Positions 10,411 to 21,289 of a stretch of 60,000 bases of DNA are shown here, one piece after another (positions within the stretch are counted from its first letter, which is position 1; each line of letters begins with the position of its first letter). Location: NCBI GenBank assembly GCA_014529385.2, contig CM043948.1, positions 25,232,451 through 25,292,450 on the forward strand, in the 5' to 3' direction. This DNA comes from Adiantum capillus-veneris. Taxonomy: Eukaryota > Streptophyta > Polypodiopsida > Polypodiales > Pteridaceae. A model generated the notes under the pieces. It was not told the DNA's origin. It ran no database searches and saw only the letters and a list, made by a program, of their open reading frames with translations. The translations under genes and the position numbers were made by a program.

Positions 10411-12935
10411 CTAAACCAAAACATCGAGGTAAAGTTTCACGATCTGAGGAGTATCTGCTAGGTCCTCCTCCTCCATCCACTTTGCATCAAATGCAGGAAA
10501 GTTCTTGAACTTAACCAAGAACCACCTTCGGACTTTACCTTTCTTCGTATCATTATGTGCCAAAATCTGTTCAGGAACAAGGATCTCCTCGTTTTCTTCC
10601 ACTTCGGGTTGCTCATCGGGATCCCCATCATCAGGCACATCACCCTTAACAGGTTTCAAGAGACTCACATGCAATGCATTGTGAATCCTCCAAGTATCTG
10701 GCAGTTTCAATCGGAAGGAGACATCATTTATCTTGTCAGTAATCTGGAAAGGTCCGTAGTATCGCATACTAAGCTTTGGAAAAAGCCTCTCCTTTCCCTT
10801 TTTCTTTCTTAGGCGTGCTTCTCAAAAGTAAGAGCACCCAATCATCCTCCTTCGGTTTCAATTTGCGACGATGGCAATCCGCTGCCTTTTTCTGTCGTTC
10901 TTGAGACTTCTGCAAAGTCTCGTGAACCTTGGCAAAAGCCGTATCCAAATCTCGCGAATATTCATCCGCTTCAAATATCTAATCTTTCGTGCTCAGGAAG
11001 GATGGAACCTTCGCAGCACTTTCAACAATCTGAAATGGCGTCTTCCCCGTCGAAGAGTGTATCGTGTTATTGTAGGCAAATTCCACCAAAGGTAAGTTCT
11101 TTTCCCATTGAGTCTTCTGATCCGAGATACAAGACTTCAATAAATCTAAAACCACTGAATTGGCAATCTCAGATTGCCCGTCAGTCTGCAAGTGGAACGA
11201 TGACGAGAACTGCAACCGCGTGCCAATGTTCTCCCAAATTGCCTTCCAAAACAAACTCATAAATCTGGGGTCTCTGTCGGAGACAATCGTCTCAGACGTG
11301 CCATGTAATAGGAAAATCATCGTGATCATTCTGTGTTCTCGGGAGATCAAAAATGAAATCCATTTTAATATTTTCCCAGGGTCGGGTGGGTATGGGTAAA
11401 GGCTGTTACAATTCCTGTGCCTTATGCCTGTCAAACTTGACCTTCTGGCATACTGCGCACAAACTCTTCCACATCCTTTTTGAGTCTCGGCCAAAAGAAG
11501 TATCTCTCTACCCCTTCATGGTGGTAGCAATGCCGCGGTGACCCGTAAAAGGTGGACAGTGGCATTCAGTCATAACCTTTTCCCGCACAACATAGTCTTT
11601 CTCATCAAGTAGCCTTCCCGAAGGGAGTATCCAGCTACTGTCTCCCCATCCCGTATCCGTGTGAAAATATCTGTAAAATCTGTATTTGTGGCATACTGAT
11701 CGACCATATCCTCGAAGCTCCTATGATGTATCGCGGAAATAGCCAGAACCAACGGCTTCCGAGACAAAGCATCTGCCACCACATTCTTCTGTCCCTGCAC
11801 ATGGACAATCTGGAAGTGAAACTGTGACAAGATGTTTGCCCACCGCATCTGCTTTTCCAAAAGCTGCTTCTGTGGCAAGAAGTAGCGCAAACTCTGATGG
11901 TCTGTAAAGACAGTAAAATCCGCTTCGAGTAGGTAATGCCGCCACTGAGTAAGAGCATGGATAACCACCAAAAGCTCTTTCTCATACATCTGTGCTGTCA
12001 TCTCCGGCCTAGAGAACAATCGGCTCTCGTAAGCAATGACATGGCCTTCTTGCATCAAGACCGCACCCAGACTACGACCATAAGCATCACAAAATACTTC
12101 AAATGACTTATGCAAGTCCGGCAAAGTCAAATTTTGTCCTGTAGTCAATTTCTCTTTCAATGTTTGAAAGGCAGTCACCTTTGTGGATCCCCACAAGAAA
12201 GGGACTCCTTTCTGTATCAAGATATGCAAAGGGGAAGCAACCTCTGCAATCTTTCGAATGAACCGTCTGTAGTATGAACACAGTCCCAAGAAGCTTTCAA
12301 CTTCATGGACATTCTTCAAATCGGGCCAATCACAGATAGTGTCTATCTTGGCCGGATCCATTTGCACTCCTGTTGCTGAGACAAAGTGTCCCAAAAAAAA
12401 TGTATCTCTAAAGCATATGATCCTCTGTGTTCTGCTTCATTCTTGGAGAAACCAATGATATCATCAAAGAAAGTGCCAACAAATAGCCTGTACTCTCGAA
12501 AAATCCCGTCCATCATCCGGTTAAATGTCACAGGAGCATTGGTTAAGCCAAAAGGCATCACCAAAAAAACTCAAATAATCCAAAAGTAGTCCGGAAGGCT
12601 GTCTTGTAGACGTCTCCCGTCGCGATTCGGATTTGATGATATCCACTCTTTAGATCAATCCTGCTAAAGCACGAGGATCCCTGTAACCTGTCGAGTATAT
12701 CATCGATCCTAGGAATCGAAAATCTGTTCTTGATGGTGATTTTGTTGAGAGCTCTATAATCAATGCACATTCTCCACGATCCATCTTTCTTCTAATCCAA
12801 CAACGGTGGAGAGCAATACGGTGAAGTACTATGCTGGACAAGACCCTTTTCCAAGAGGTCTTTCACTAGGTACATAATCTTTTCATTCTGTACTCGGCTC
12901 ACACGGTAAGGTGACCGGTTCAGTGGCGTGCTTCC
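10411..12935 (-). pseudogene. Chromovirus pol remnant of E5: RT, RNase H, integrase, chromodomain
   Basis: Minus strand, from high to low coordinate: RT N-terminal linker and [16 protein letters not shown] (about 12,730-12,770), motif A ([14 protein letters not shown]), FGLTNAPVTFNRMM and the active-site TFFDDII segment (about 12,450-12,480), RNase H (FEVFCDAYGRSLGAVLMQ; YEKELLVVIHAL; VFTDHQSLRYF), integrase (GTSETIVSDRDPRF, FHLQTDGQSEIAN; the first catalytic Asp region is deleted near 11,380), and a C-terminal chromodomain-like segment (RWFLVKFKNFPAFDAKWMEEEDL) ending at TAG 10,411. Multiple stops and frameshifts. The 5' end is cut at about 12,935 by a family B LTR fragment. Confidence 0.9.
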
Positions 12936-13113
12936 AGGTCTCTTCGTGAAGGGTGATACCTTTTCAGTCTCCTATAAAGAGCCCTTGTATCACAATTTCA
13001 ATCAATCAAACACAGAGTCTTCTGAGTCTTGTCTCTGAGTACAATTCAAGTTTCTTAAGTCTTAATCATGAGTTTAAGTACTTAATTTAGGATTAGTAAC
13101 TAGAATCCTGACA
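12936..13113 (+). mobile_element. Family B LTR fragment
   Basis: Roughly the last 180 bp of an LTR matching 3,085-3,262, ending CCTGACA. No PBS follows. The next 119 bp (13,114-13,232) are unassigned. Confidence 0.75.
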
Positions 13114-13232
13114 AGCACAACTCGATTGGCACAGACATCTACGCATACGCGATACACTTTTACTTCGTAGACTGGTTCTGTCTACATAGATGGTATATAC
13201 AAGCACTTATGCACAGAGGATCCGGGGAGACC

Positions 13233-13830
13233 TGTCACGTGACACATCCCAACCCTATGTGTCCGTGGACAAGCTACACCACAGCAGGGTTCAGTCAGTC
13301 CGATCAGTTTAGATTAGCAGTGATCTAGCACTTTTGTGAGTCTATTCGTAGACCGTGCATGCCTAGTCACTTAGCATAGATGCATATCCTCCAGTTGTAC
13401 ACAGCATGATCATCGGAATTCCCATCAGAATCCATTAGCATCAGTTAGGGGAATTTTCCAGTGCATTTAGCCTATTTTCCTATTTATTTGGATTTTCACT
13501 TATTATTTTTAAGTGACTTTCCTACAAAAGTAGGTAGGGCAATTTTGCTAAGTTTCTATATAAGCAAACCCAAGTTAGCACTAAATGGCAGAAGAGGCAG
13601 CAGGAGCACCTTGCTCAACAGACAACTTCTCAGCAAGACCAACCCCCGCGACTACTCTGGTGTTTTCTCCACAGAAGACCTAGCGTTTTTGCATCAGATC
13701 TGCACAGCAGATCAGCCCCGGCGCCATCACGACATAGCAGATCAGCCTAGCGTTTTTGCATTTGCAGAACCCCGGCGACCTCTCCATGATGCTATTCACC
13801 TCTCAAGTCGGCATTGAAGACGCAAGTAGA
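13233..13830 (+). mobile_element. Family N LTR relative, truncated at its 3' end
   Basis: It begins with the family N signature TGTCACGTGACACATCC and follows LTR1 (41,439 onward) through the TATATAAGCAAAC promoter-like segment near 13,557 and CAACTTCTCAGCAAGA. It then continues with a different but similar GCGTTTTTGCA-repeat region. No PBS is seen, so the junction to the gag block is not a simple LTR end. Confidence 0.7.
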
Positions 13831-15000
13831 GCCGAGTGCAGAAAAGAAGAAACTATTCTCGGAAGAAGAGTTTGATAAAGCTCTTAAAAAGAAGACAACA
13901 AATCGGTTGATGAAAAGCAAAAAGTAGAAAAGTAAATCAGTGGATTACCCGAGTTATTTGAGCCGGAAATCGACTTTCGAGGTGGCTCGCACATCCAAGA
14001 AGCGTGTTTGTTTTGAGGGTGACCCTGATTTTTCTTCGTCTTCCGACAATTCCTCTAGTTCTAGTGAGGATGAGAAAAAGCAAAAGAAGCAGAGAAAGAC
14101 CAAGAAAACTAGATCCAAGAAAAAGTCTAGAAAGCACAGAAAGCAATCTAGTAGTTCAGAGGAGGAGACCTCGTCCTCTTCTGACAGTCCAGACTGTGAG
14201 AAAAAGAGAAAGAAGACCAAGGAGTTCAGGGATGGGGGTCAATTAGTTGAGTTTGATACGTTTTTAGGTCTACAATGATACCCATCGAGCCGTTGCTTAT
14301 ATATAGCAGTTTGTCATCGTCTTTTTGAGAGGTGGTTTCTCCAAGGTACGAAGTGCGGCGTCTTATCTGAAAGGAAACACAAGGACATGGTGGTCTACTC
14401 TGCTGTTGTACAAAGAAGCACCTAAGAAGTGGATTAGATTCAAGAAAAATTTCACTTCGGCATGGTTAATGAAAGAATATGAAGAAGAAGCTATTACAGC
14501 TTGAGAATGAAAAAGGAAGACATTGTGGGTAACTATTGCTAGAGGTTTTGGGATACTTTTTAACGAGTATCTTCTTTTCAGAAGATCACTTTTAAGTGGC
14601 AGGTGAAGCAGTTTCGTTGTGGCCTCCCAAAAGAGATTCAGTGATATTGCCTGAAGCAAGACTCCGACTCCATTTAGAGAGTTATGGGACATGCCAAGGA
14701 CGGCTTTCGTATGCATGCCGGCAACCTAACCTATCCTACATACAAGCTAGTGTCCACCTCAATGGGGCAAGAGTCTTCCAAGGAAAAGCAGAATCAAAAG
14801 AAGAAATCCACAGGGTCCAAATTGACAAAAGAGCAGCGTGTTGAGTACTTCAAAGAGGGCAAGTGGGGCGTGTCTTCGCAAAGTGTCCAAAGAAAGAACC
14901 AAGGGAACCAGCTGATAATTCATTAGAGGGTTCCGACGATTCAAAATAGAATGCCAATGGACAAGGAGCCCAGACAGCAAACAACATGTCCCAAAGCACA
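13830..15000 (+). pseudogene. Retrotransposon gag with Ser/Lys-rich domain, degenerate
   Basis: The reading runs KLFSEEEFDKALKKKT, a stop, then from 13,937 a clean 113-residue stretch whose centre is almost only Ser, Glu, Lys and Arg (SSSSDNSSSSSEDEKK.. RKTKKTRSKKKSRKHRKQ..). A gag core follows in broken frames: SYLKGNTRTWWSTLL (about 14,355-14,400), WIRFKKNFTSAW, FKWQVKQFRCGLPKEIQ and KLTKEQRVEYFKEGK leading to a damaged zinc knuckle (VFAKCPKK). The order fits gag of a Ty3/gypsy element; no pol follows. Confidence 0.65.
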
Positions 15001-15170
15001 CAAAAAAGAACAGAAGGTTAAGCTAGGTCCACCAATAATTTGGTCAAGGGCACAATTTTTTGGCTCTCGATGCAAAGTGGATAGGGGAGGAGAACTTCAC
15101 AGTTTCTCTTGAATTATGAGTTGTACCTTCAGGCTTTTGGATTTTTAGTAGTGTCTTTTCGTGGGTTGAA

Positions 15171-15280
15171 TCTGGTGCAGTGCGTGCTGCACAAGAGGGG
15201 AGCCACTCCACTCCCTTGTGACAGGTTGCCTAGATTGAATAAAGTCACTAATTTTTCCTTGAGATTTTAGGGATGGGTAA
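15171..15280 (+). other. Fragment of a family A gypsy 3' untranslated region
   Basis: It matches the block after pol in E5 and the 36.9-kb element (TTGAATCTGGTGCAG.., CACAAGAGGGGAG..), including both potential hairpins. It is joined directly to LINE sequence. Confidence 0.65.
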
Positions 15281-15283
15281 GTA

Positions 15284-15620
15284 CTTCCCGTTCAAGTATA
15301 GGGTCTTCGTTTGGAAGATGTTAGTAGGTGGTGTTGCATTAGTTGCTTCCCTTTCTTAGTGTAACATTTGCAATAGTTCTCGTTATTTTTGCACGACAAT
15401 CAAGGAAACATGTAGACACAGGTTTTTGTTTTGCCCCATAGCTCGGCAAATATGGTCTCTATTTTCTCGAGTTTGGCGTACAATTACTGACAGTATCAAG
15501 CATCCATGAAATTGGGTTTTTGGGAAGCCCAAAGTGGCAAGTTTTGCTTTGTCTCAAATTCTTCTGGTCTTCTGTTTTTTGCGTTTTTGGGGCTGTTGGC
15601 ATAATTGGACACCCAGGAAT
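15284..15620 (+). pseudogene. LINE 3' end, zinc-binding RVT domain
   Basis: The reading FKYRVFVWKMLVGGVALVASL, then CNIC..., then ETCRHRFLFCPIARQIWSLFSRVW matches the C-terminal zf-RVT pattern of plant LINE reverse transcriptases (VFxWKLL, C-x2-C, then H-x3-C-P-x-A-x2-IW). One stop interrupts it. The rest of the LINE is absent. Confidence 0.65.
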
Positions 15621-16081
15621 GCCTGTCATTGAATCTCATTCTGGATTCCACCATCACATTGGATGTCTCAGAGGATATCTTGTTCAGCACTAAAAAGCAC
15701 GCGGGTCTTCTCGAAGCCTACGCACATGCATTGGAAAATAAGCCGTTGCGTCAAGAAATGATGATGTGGTGGAAAGATTCCTCTCGCTGCGGCAAAGACG
15801 TGAAAGTAGGGCTAGGGACACAATTGGACGCAGCAGCAAGAGTTCCTCTTCCTTATATAGAAAGCTCAGTTCAAAACCAGTGCGCCGCGATGTGTTACCT
15901 CATGTGCACAGAATGAGGATGGCGTCTACTGCTCGCCTGGGGAAGCGGAAATGATTTTTTTTGCCTTATGTGCGTAGATTTTCACCAGGGATGCTTTCGC
16001 CGCCTTGGCATGCTGCAATCTCTTCAGTTTCCTTTTCCTAATACTTTTGTATCATATATATTTTCATAATATAATTACTTA

Positions 16082-16084
<3 letters not shown>
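15621..16084. other. Unassigned sequence before the microsatellite cluster
   Basis: One open stretch of about 100 codons (15,605-15,916, +) overlaps the LINE tail and continues into sequence I do not recognise. No splice-bounded exon of the ABC gene was found here. Confidence 0.4.
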
Positions 16085-16128
<44 letters not shown>

Positions 16129-16149
16129 AGAGAGAGAGAGAGAGAGAGA
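16085..16149. repeat. (TG)n(AG)n compound microsatellite
   Basis: About 20 TG units followed by about 10 AG units, bordering the SINE-like repeat. Confidence 0.95.
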
Positions 16150-16165
16150 AAGAAGAAGAAGAAGA

Positions 16166-16285
16166 GAGTTTTAAAGTCGTAGGAAACTATCCCAAGAGAC
16201 CTTAAAGATCTAGCCAACGAGGAGTTGAACTCAAGACTTGTTATTCAAGAGGGAAATGGCATAACCAAACTACCACACTTGGGTG
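16166..16285 (-). repeat. tRNA-derived SINE-like repeat, copy 1
   Basis: The minus strand carries an A-box-like TGGTAGTTTGG (16,265-16,275) and, about 33 nt downstream, a B-box-like AGTTCAACTCC (16,221-16,231), the spacing of a tRNA-type RNA polymerase III promoter. The roughly 120-bp unit is homologous to 34,196-34,316 and both are bracketed by (GT)n(GA)n tracts. It lies in the last intron of the ABC gene. It is not a tRNA gene: no acceptor stem can be drawn. Confidence 0.55.
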
Positions 16286-16341
16286 ATAGAAAGGTTATAC
16301 CATTTTCCTCTTTTTATTAGCACACAAGAAGAGAGTTTTAA

Positions 16342-16358
16342 CGCGCGTGTGCGTGTGC

Positions 16359-16437
<79 letters not shown>
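16342..16437. repeat. (GT)n(GA)n compound microsatellite
   Basis: About 96 bp, ending only 21 bp before the 3' splice site of the ABC exon. Confidence 0.95.
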
Positions 16438-16440
<3 letters not shown>

Positions 16441-16458
16441 TACTTTTGCAATGAGCAG

Positions 16459-16710
16459 GTTCTTTTGCTTGATGAACCGACAAGTGCGCTCGACCCTGTG
16501 TCCACTCAGAATATAGAGGACTCTATACTCAATTTGAAAAGTGCAAAAGGACTGACTACTATTCTGGTTTCACATAGCATCAAGCAGGTTCAGAAAGTGG
16601 CGGATCTTGTGTGTGTTTTAGTTAATGGTAATATTGTTGCAATCACCAGTCCATTTGAACTTTCGAACTCCACACATCCCATGGTGCAAAAATTTCTTGA
16701 AGCAAGTTAA
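16459..16710 (+). CDS. ABCI17: ABC transporter ATPase, ABCI17/STAR1-like, last exon
   Basis: An 84-codon terminal exon starts right after an ATGAGCAG acceptor (phase 0) and ends with TAA. It opens with the Walker B/D-loop VLLLDEPTSALDP (positions 1-13 of the exon), contains the H-loop LVSHSIKQVQKVADLVCVLVNG, and ends HPMVQKFLEAS, the usual C-terminus of the plant ABCI17/STAR1 family. These are half-size, soluble nucleotide-binding subunits that pair with a membrane partner (STAR2/ALS3 type) and are linked to aluminium tolerance. Walker A, Q-loop and signature motif belong to upstream exons not found in the 16 kb to the left. The exon is free of lesions, so either a very long intron or a 5'-truncated copy is possible. 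Converges on TRM61. Confidence 0.8.
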   Translation, partial: VLLLDEPTSALDPVSTQNIEDSILNLKSAKGLTTILVSHSIKQVQKVADLVCVLVNGNIVAITSPFELSNSTHPMVQKFLEAS

Positions 16711-17866
16711 TTGCCACCAATGAAAAGCAGTGGACCGCCTATACTCCATGGATATGTGGAATTGCATTATATTCAACATTGTTTGGTGGTTGTTTTTGTA
16801 TGTTCTGAGGTTTTCTGTATCACAAGAAGATTTAGAAATTTTCTCATGTAGGAAAACGGAGTCTTTCTCATTGTTTTTCATACAATGCATAACATCATGA
16901 GCTCTGCTCGAGAGGCACCGCATACCTAGCTAGGTATGCGGCACCTCCCTCACAGAAGCTCATGATGTTGAGGTAAGTCGCAATGTGGGAAATATTGTGA
17001 GGATTTGTCCAAAACTTCTTGTGTATGTTGCTGTCTTGTTTGTGGGGATGCATACTGCACTCCCGTAGTATCATGGGGCGCCTTACCGGTCCCCTTGTCT
17101 CAGCACCATCCCCTTGTTTCAAAACCCTGTCGTGGAAATAAGATTCCCCTCTAAGCCCCGTCCCCTGTTTCTAGGTGCTTTCTTAAGAAGCCATGCCAAT
17201 TGGAGTGGCGTTTCACAATAAGAACATTGTTTGTGCTGATTCTTGTATGTGTCAGGCTTCCATTGATTAACAAGATGTCGATGGTGCAGCCTCGAAACTG
17301 ATCTTCAACTGTGGGTTTACATGCTAATCAGAAATGAGCCTTTTTTTGTAAGAACCATGCCTGCAATTTCTAGAAGCATGGCGTATAGTAAAGCCTCAGA
17401 TATGTACTTGTATAATATGTTTATTGCATGGATGCCCATGACCTTACTTAAATATGCAATGAGCAGATCAACCATGAGTCTTCTTGCAAGGGAGTTTGGT
17501 TTTGTAAGAAGCTTTGAATGGGTAAACAATTAACTTTTGGATCGAACGAAATAAGGAATAGATAGACTAAAAATGTGGGCTTATGGCAATGTGATGAAAT
17601 CAAGCTACTACCGGAGGCTTATGGGGTGTAGGAGGCTCTAAAGGTTACCTCATCTTGAGAACAACCTTGGCATCAAGATGGGTGAGTAGTAAACCCAATG
17701 AATATCTTGATGACCACATGTCGTAAAAGACTAGTTTCATCTTTGTGTCCTTGTAACAAGCATAAGAAATGCTAGAGAATTTAAGATTGCCTGCCCAAAA
17801 ATAAACAAGGTGAGATTTCACGATGGCTTTTCAAAAAGAAAATCAAGATATGACGGAAATAAAAAT

Positions 17867-17869
<3 letters not shown>
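16711..17869 (+). other. Downstream flank of the ABC gene
   Basis: Probable 3' UTR and intergenic DNA. It contains the foldback at 16,891-16,969, a C-rich stretch near 17,085-17,170 and a 70-codon frame open on both strands (17,317-17,533) that I do not take as coding. No canonical AATAAA was found close after the stop. Confidence 0.4.
16891..16969. repeat. 79-bp foldback (inverted repeat)
   Basis: Outer arms AACATCATGAGCT (16,891-16,903) and AGCTCATGATGTT (16,957-16,969) are perfect complements. Inner arms 16,912-16,929 and 16,930-16,947 pair at 16 of 18 positions with no loop (centre CTAG|CTAG). Both pairs share the same centre and are separated by an unpaired internal segment of 8-9 nt. 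It sits about 180 bp after the ABC stop codon. Confidence 0.85.

Positions 17870-17945
<76 letters not shown>
17870..17945. repeat. (TA)n(GA)n compound microsatellite
   Basis: About 20 TA units followed by about 17 GA units. Confidence 0.95.
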
Positions 17946-17948
<3 letters not shown>

Positions 17949-19680
17949 CAATCGCTTGTTCTTGTGAAAAAAGCTCTTTACTCTTTAAAAGCTTTAAAAA
18001 TAGAAAGGTACACAAAATAAAAGCAATGTAGTCCCATCCTAAGAAAAAAGAACAAGTATAAATTGTGTGTTCATGTTGAAAATAATATAAGATGAGCAAG
18101 GACAAAAAAAATAAACAAGGCAAAGTCCTAAAATGCCATGTAAGGCTATGAAATGAAAGGGACCATTTGACAAACTCCATCAACATTTAAGATGAGTCTC
18201 CATCGTTGGCACTGAAAACATTGGAAGGATGCCTAACTCGACCCAACACTAACTCGACCCAACACTAAGGCTTCGTTTAGAAAGCCAAAAATAGTATCTT
18301 CAAGGATGTGTGTGTGAATGAGAAGGGGGGGGGGGGGGGGGGGGGGGGAAATGATTGCAAACGCTAAGAGGTTGTCTTGGTTTGTCAAATTTTAAGATCT
18401 AGCCTTAAAGATCAAACAATGATTTCAAGATATCCTCTTACAACCAGCATTTTCTTATATCCGAAGCTAAAACAACCAACCAAACATTCAGGCCTTTTTC
18501 ATTGGCATGCCAAAAAGTTGGTATAACCGAAGGATTGCATGTCACTATCATAATGCTATGTAACTAATCAACACATTTCTTATGGTGATTTTTTGCTAGC
18601 AAGGCATTTGTTAGTTGTCCAATGGATGTTGTTGTAGAAAAGATTGATGTGCTCTATTTAAACAATTGAGGCTTCTTGACATTGGACATTAGGTGTCCGA
18701 GCACCCACTCATGTGTACATCTCTTATTCTTCATAGATAAAAATAAAAAGTGCTCTCTCACACAAGTCAAGAAGACGTTGCTCGACCCACATCTGTGTCT
18801 CTTGCTTCCCCACCGTATGCACTACATGCACACTCCTTGCTCCCGTAACACTCTTCAACTGGTATCACAACTAGGGGGAGTGTCATCTATAGCGCCTTCT
18901 TTGCACGTGCATGAGGTCCGAGGAAAGCTAAGGTTGAAGACCCTAGGCATAGAGAATTAGCAAGTAATGGAAGCTTGAGAGCACTGTGTAAGGAAATTGA
19001 GACTATGTGGGTTTAGTAGAGCTCAAATGCTTAGTACAAAGAATAAATGTATGCTTTGTGGATTGTGGAGCAAAAGTGCTCAACACAAAGGTGGCCGGAA
19101 CCCACACGGACAATGAGTTCGACATTGAGCAGTAGGTAGAGACAAGAGCAGGACCACATTTGAAGGATCATACCCGGCATGTGGGAGCAATAGGTTTTCC
19201 CGGGGGGAATATATCGAGCCTCCTAGGGCACATACACATCTTTGGTGTGCATTGATTGTGACTTGTAACTAGTTGCAGTGGAAACAACTTCTTATGAATA
19301 GATTATAGTAAAAAGGGTTTGGGTAAAACATTGTTGTCTTCTTCTCTCTCACACATACGGCAATGGTGATGAGCAAAAAGTTTTAACCTGTCGTAGAGAT
19401 GGATACAAGCCGGCCATTAGGGGTTTGTGTTGCGTTGCCTTGTATAACTTGGTATAATGCATAAGATGTGGCAATGTTGTCAACAACACATGCTACTAGC
19501 TACCTAGCAATTGGACAAGATTTGTGTGCCTCATTTCGAATAGGAAGTATTTATAGCATGCATGACACTGAATAATGAATACTTACAACTTTTTCTTAAT
19601 GCAACAAAGTGTTATCAATGGTATCAATATGATACAAAACTGAAGGCTAATGCTTGAAACTTTCTGAACTTCTTTCCCAT
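17946..19680. other. Anonymous AT-rich intergenic DNA
   Basis: No coding similarity seen on either strand. It contains a 24-nt G run (18,325-18,348), a short repeated phrase (ACTCGACCCAACACTA, twice near 18,236-18,267) and a PBS-like TGGTATCACAAC near 18,861 without a supporting LTR. Confidence 0.5.
18325..18348 (+). repeat. Poly-G run (24 nt)
   Basis: Uninterrupted run of 24 G; may be partly a sequencing artefact. Confidence 0.9.
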
Positions 19681-19990
19681 AAGTTTGGTTTTGCCATTGC
19701 ACATGGCAATCTTGTCGGTTTCCAATTCTATATCTCTCAGTAAACTTCTTGAGATGCCTAATTTTCTACAAGCTCGACTGTGAGCTTTAGCATTCTTTAT
19801 TTTCCAAATATAAAGGTCTCCTTAATTGTGTCCCAGACCACATAATTAGATAGATTGAGCCTATCCTTCACACCAAGCAAAGCTTACTTCTAGCTTGGGG
19901 TGTCCAAAGCTCCACACTTAATGTTCGAGTTTCTTCCATGTTGGATAGACCTTCTTACACTCCCATAAGGCGTGCCTTACATTTTTTTGT
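19680..19990 (-). pseudogene. LINE 3'-end relic (zf-RVT-like)
   Basis: The minus strand gives RHALWECKKVYPTWKKLE followed by a Trp-rich stretch, resembling the H-A-L-W-x-C-x3-W motif in the C-terminal zinc-binding part of plant LINE proteins. Stops are frequent and the upstream polymerase is missing. Confidence 0.4.
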
Positions 19991-20149
19991 CACATTTGGT
20001 GGGGACTAATGGGGTATATGCATTCATGATGTGAAACGACAATGAGAGAGACTAGCACAATTAGATGCAAACCTAAAAAAAACTTTTTTTAAAATAAAAT
20101 CTTTTAAGAACAAAGGATAAAGGTCCTCTAATAGAGTTGGATGGAGCCT

Positions 20150-20315
20150 CGTAGGCTTACATCATATGTGACTACATATGTTAACTCCAAGAGGCGATAG
20201 ACCATGATGCAAGGGAATAAATGAAATGTGACTACATATATATGTAATCAATATATGTGACTATATGTATTGACTCCAAGAGGTGATAGACCATGATGCA
20301 AGGGAAAAAATGAAA
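20150..20315 (+). repeat. Imperfect tandem duplication (about 95-bp period)
   Basis: The phrase TGTGACTA(C/T)ATATG, then CTCCAAGAGG(C/T)GATAG, then ACCATGATGCAAGGGA occurs twice, from about 20,167 and about 20,259. Confidence 0.75.
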
Positions 20316-20639
20316 TGGTACCAACTTGTGTGTTGCAAATGGATATGGACTATGATGAATGTTTGATGGGTAGACTATAATATATATTGGGCTAGATCCA
20401 TTATCATGGTATTGTTGATTTCTTTGCAATTATCTTATAGTTTGAGTTTGTCAATATTAACTGGCCATTGATGCAACATCTCCAAACATGTCCTTCTGCA
20501 TCCTAATTGAAGGTAAGATCTACCATTATTCCACAAAAATTTTACCTTTGCCATTACAAACTTCAATATGCTTGTTGATCTGGGACTCATGGAAGAAAAT
20601 AATTCCTTGAGATTTATTGTTTGGTAAATGCACTTCCAG

Positions 20640-20850
20640 ATCATATCACAATGATCTTACTAGTATGCAAGATGCATATGCTATGGACCTAGATTTTGTT
20701 GATGTTGTGTCATCATTAGAGAATGGGAAGCCACAAAATCCATTCCTTGTAAAAGATGGATTCCTCCTCTATGGCAACAAGTTATGTATTACTCATGTTC
20801 TATGTGAGATAATCATGGGAGAGCCATGGGGCATGGTGGAAATGTAGTTG
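20640..20850 (+). pseudogene. Gypsy integrase N-terminal relic
   Basis: An isolated 70-codon frame reads DLDFVDVVSSLENGK, then FLVKDGFLLYGNKLCI, then LCEIIMGEPWG. This matches the segment of gypsy pol before the integrase HHCC finger (DPDF.., ..dGfLf.g.rLCIP). No flanking pol or LTR was recognised. Confidence 0.5.
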
Positions 20851-21289
20851 CAACTCTAACCATTGAGAAATAAATTTATTAGAAAAATTCCTTCAAGAGT
20901 ATGCTTTATTGAAGATGATGAAACAAGAAACAGAAGGAAAACAACAACACAAAGTAGATAGAAGATGGAGAAGGAGAAAGGCAGAGAGTTTGAGCATTAG
21001 AACTCTATAGTCTATCCTCTTCGTATTATATTGATAGATTGTCATAAACTTAGGGCTACACTAGTTTAAAAAACCCTAAGGGATAAGATGTCCATTCACA
21101 CTAGATGTCCAGGGGGGGGGAAATGAGTGGGAGAAAAGTGCCCCTAATGAAGTGTGTATACACACTAACACTACTACATGTCTACAAATACCCATGTAGT
21201 GGTACTGTGAATCTGCACAAGGTAGCAAATCACCCTTTGTATGGGAATAAGGCCAAATCTTTCAAAAAGCTTCAAACTTTTCTCACAAT

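Noticed and set aside
13954-14220. Antisense Phe/Leu/Ser-rich ORF that looks like a membrane protein
   Set aside because: It is the reverse complement of the Ser/Lys-rich gag domain; the apparent hydrophobicity comes from TTT/CTT codons opposite AAA/AAG.
16166-16285. A possible tRNA gene
   Set aside because: Promoter-box similarity only; no acceptor stem or convincing anticodon arm can be drawn, so it is described as SINE-like.
16005-16516. ORFs reading long Cys-Val or His-Thr runs
   Set aside because: They are translations of (TG)n, (CA)n and (GA)n microsatellites.
17317-17533. Small ORF open on both strands
   Set aside because: Being open on both strands, with no splice context and no recognisable motif, it is most likely chance.
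18855-18875. PBS-like TGGTATCACAAC followed by a G-rich tract
   Set aside because: Two mismatches to the iMet PBS, and no LTR partner or coding region nearby.
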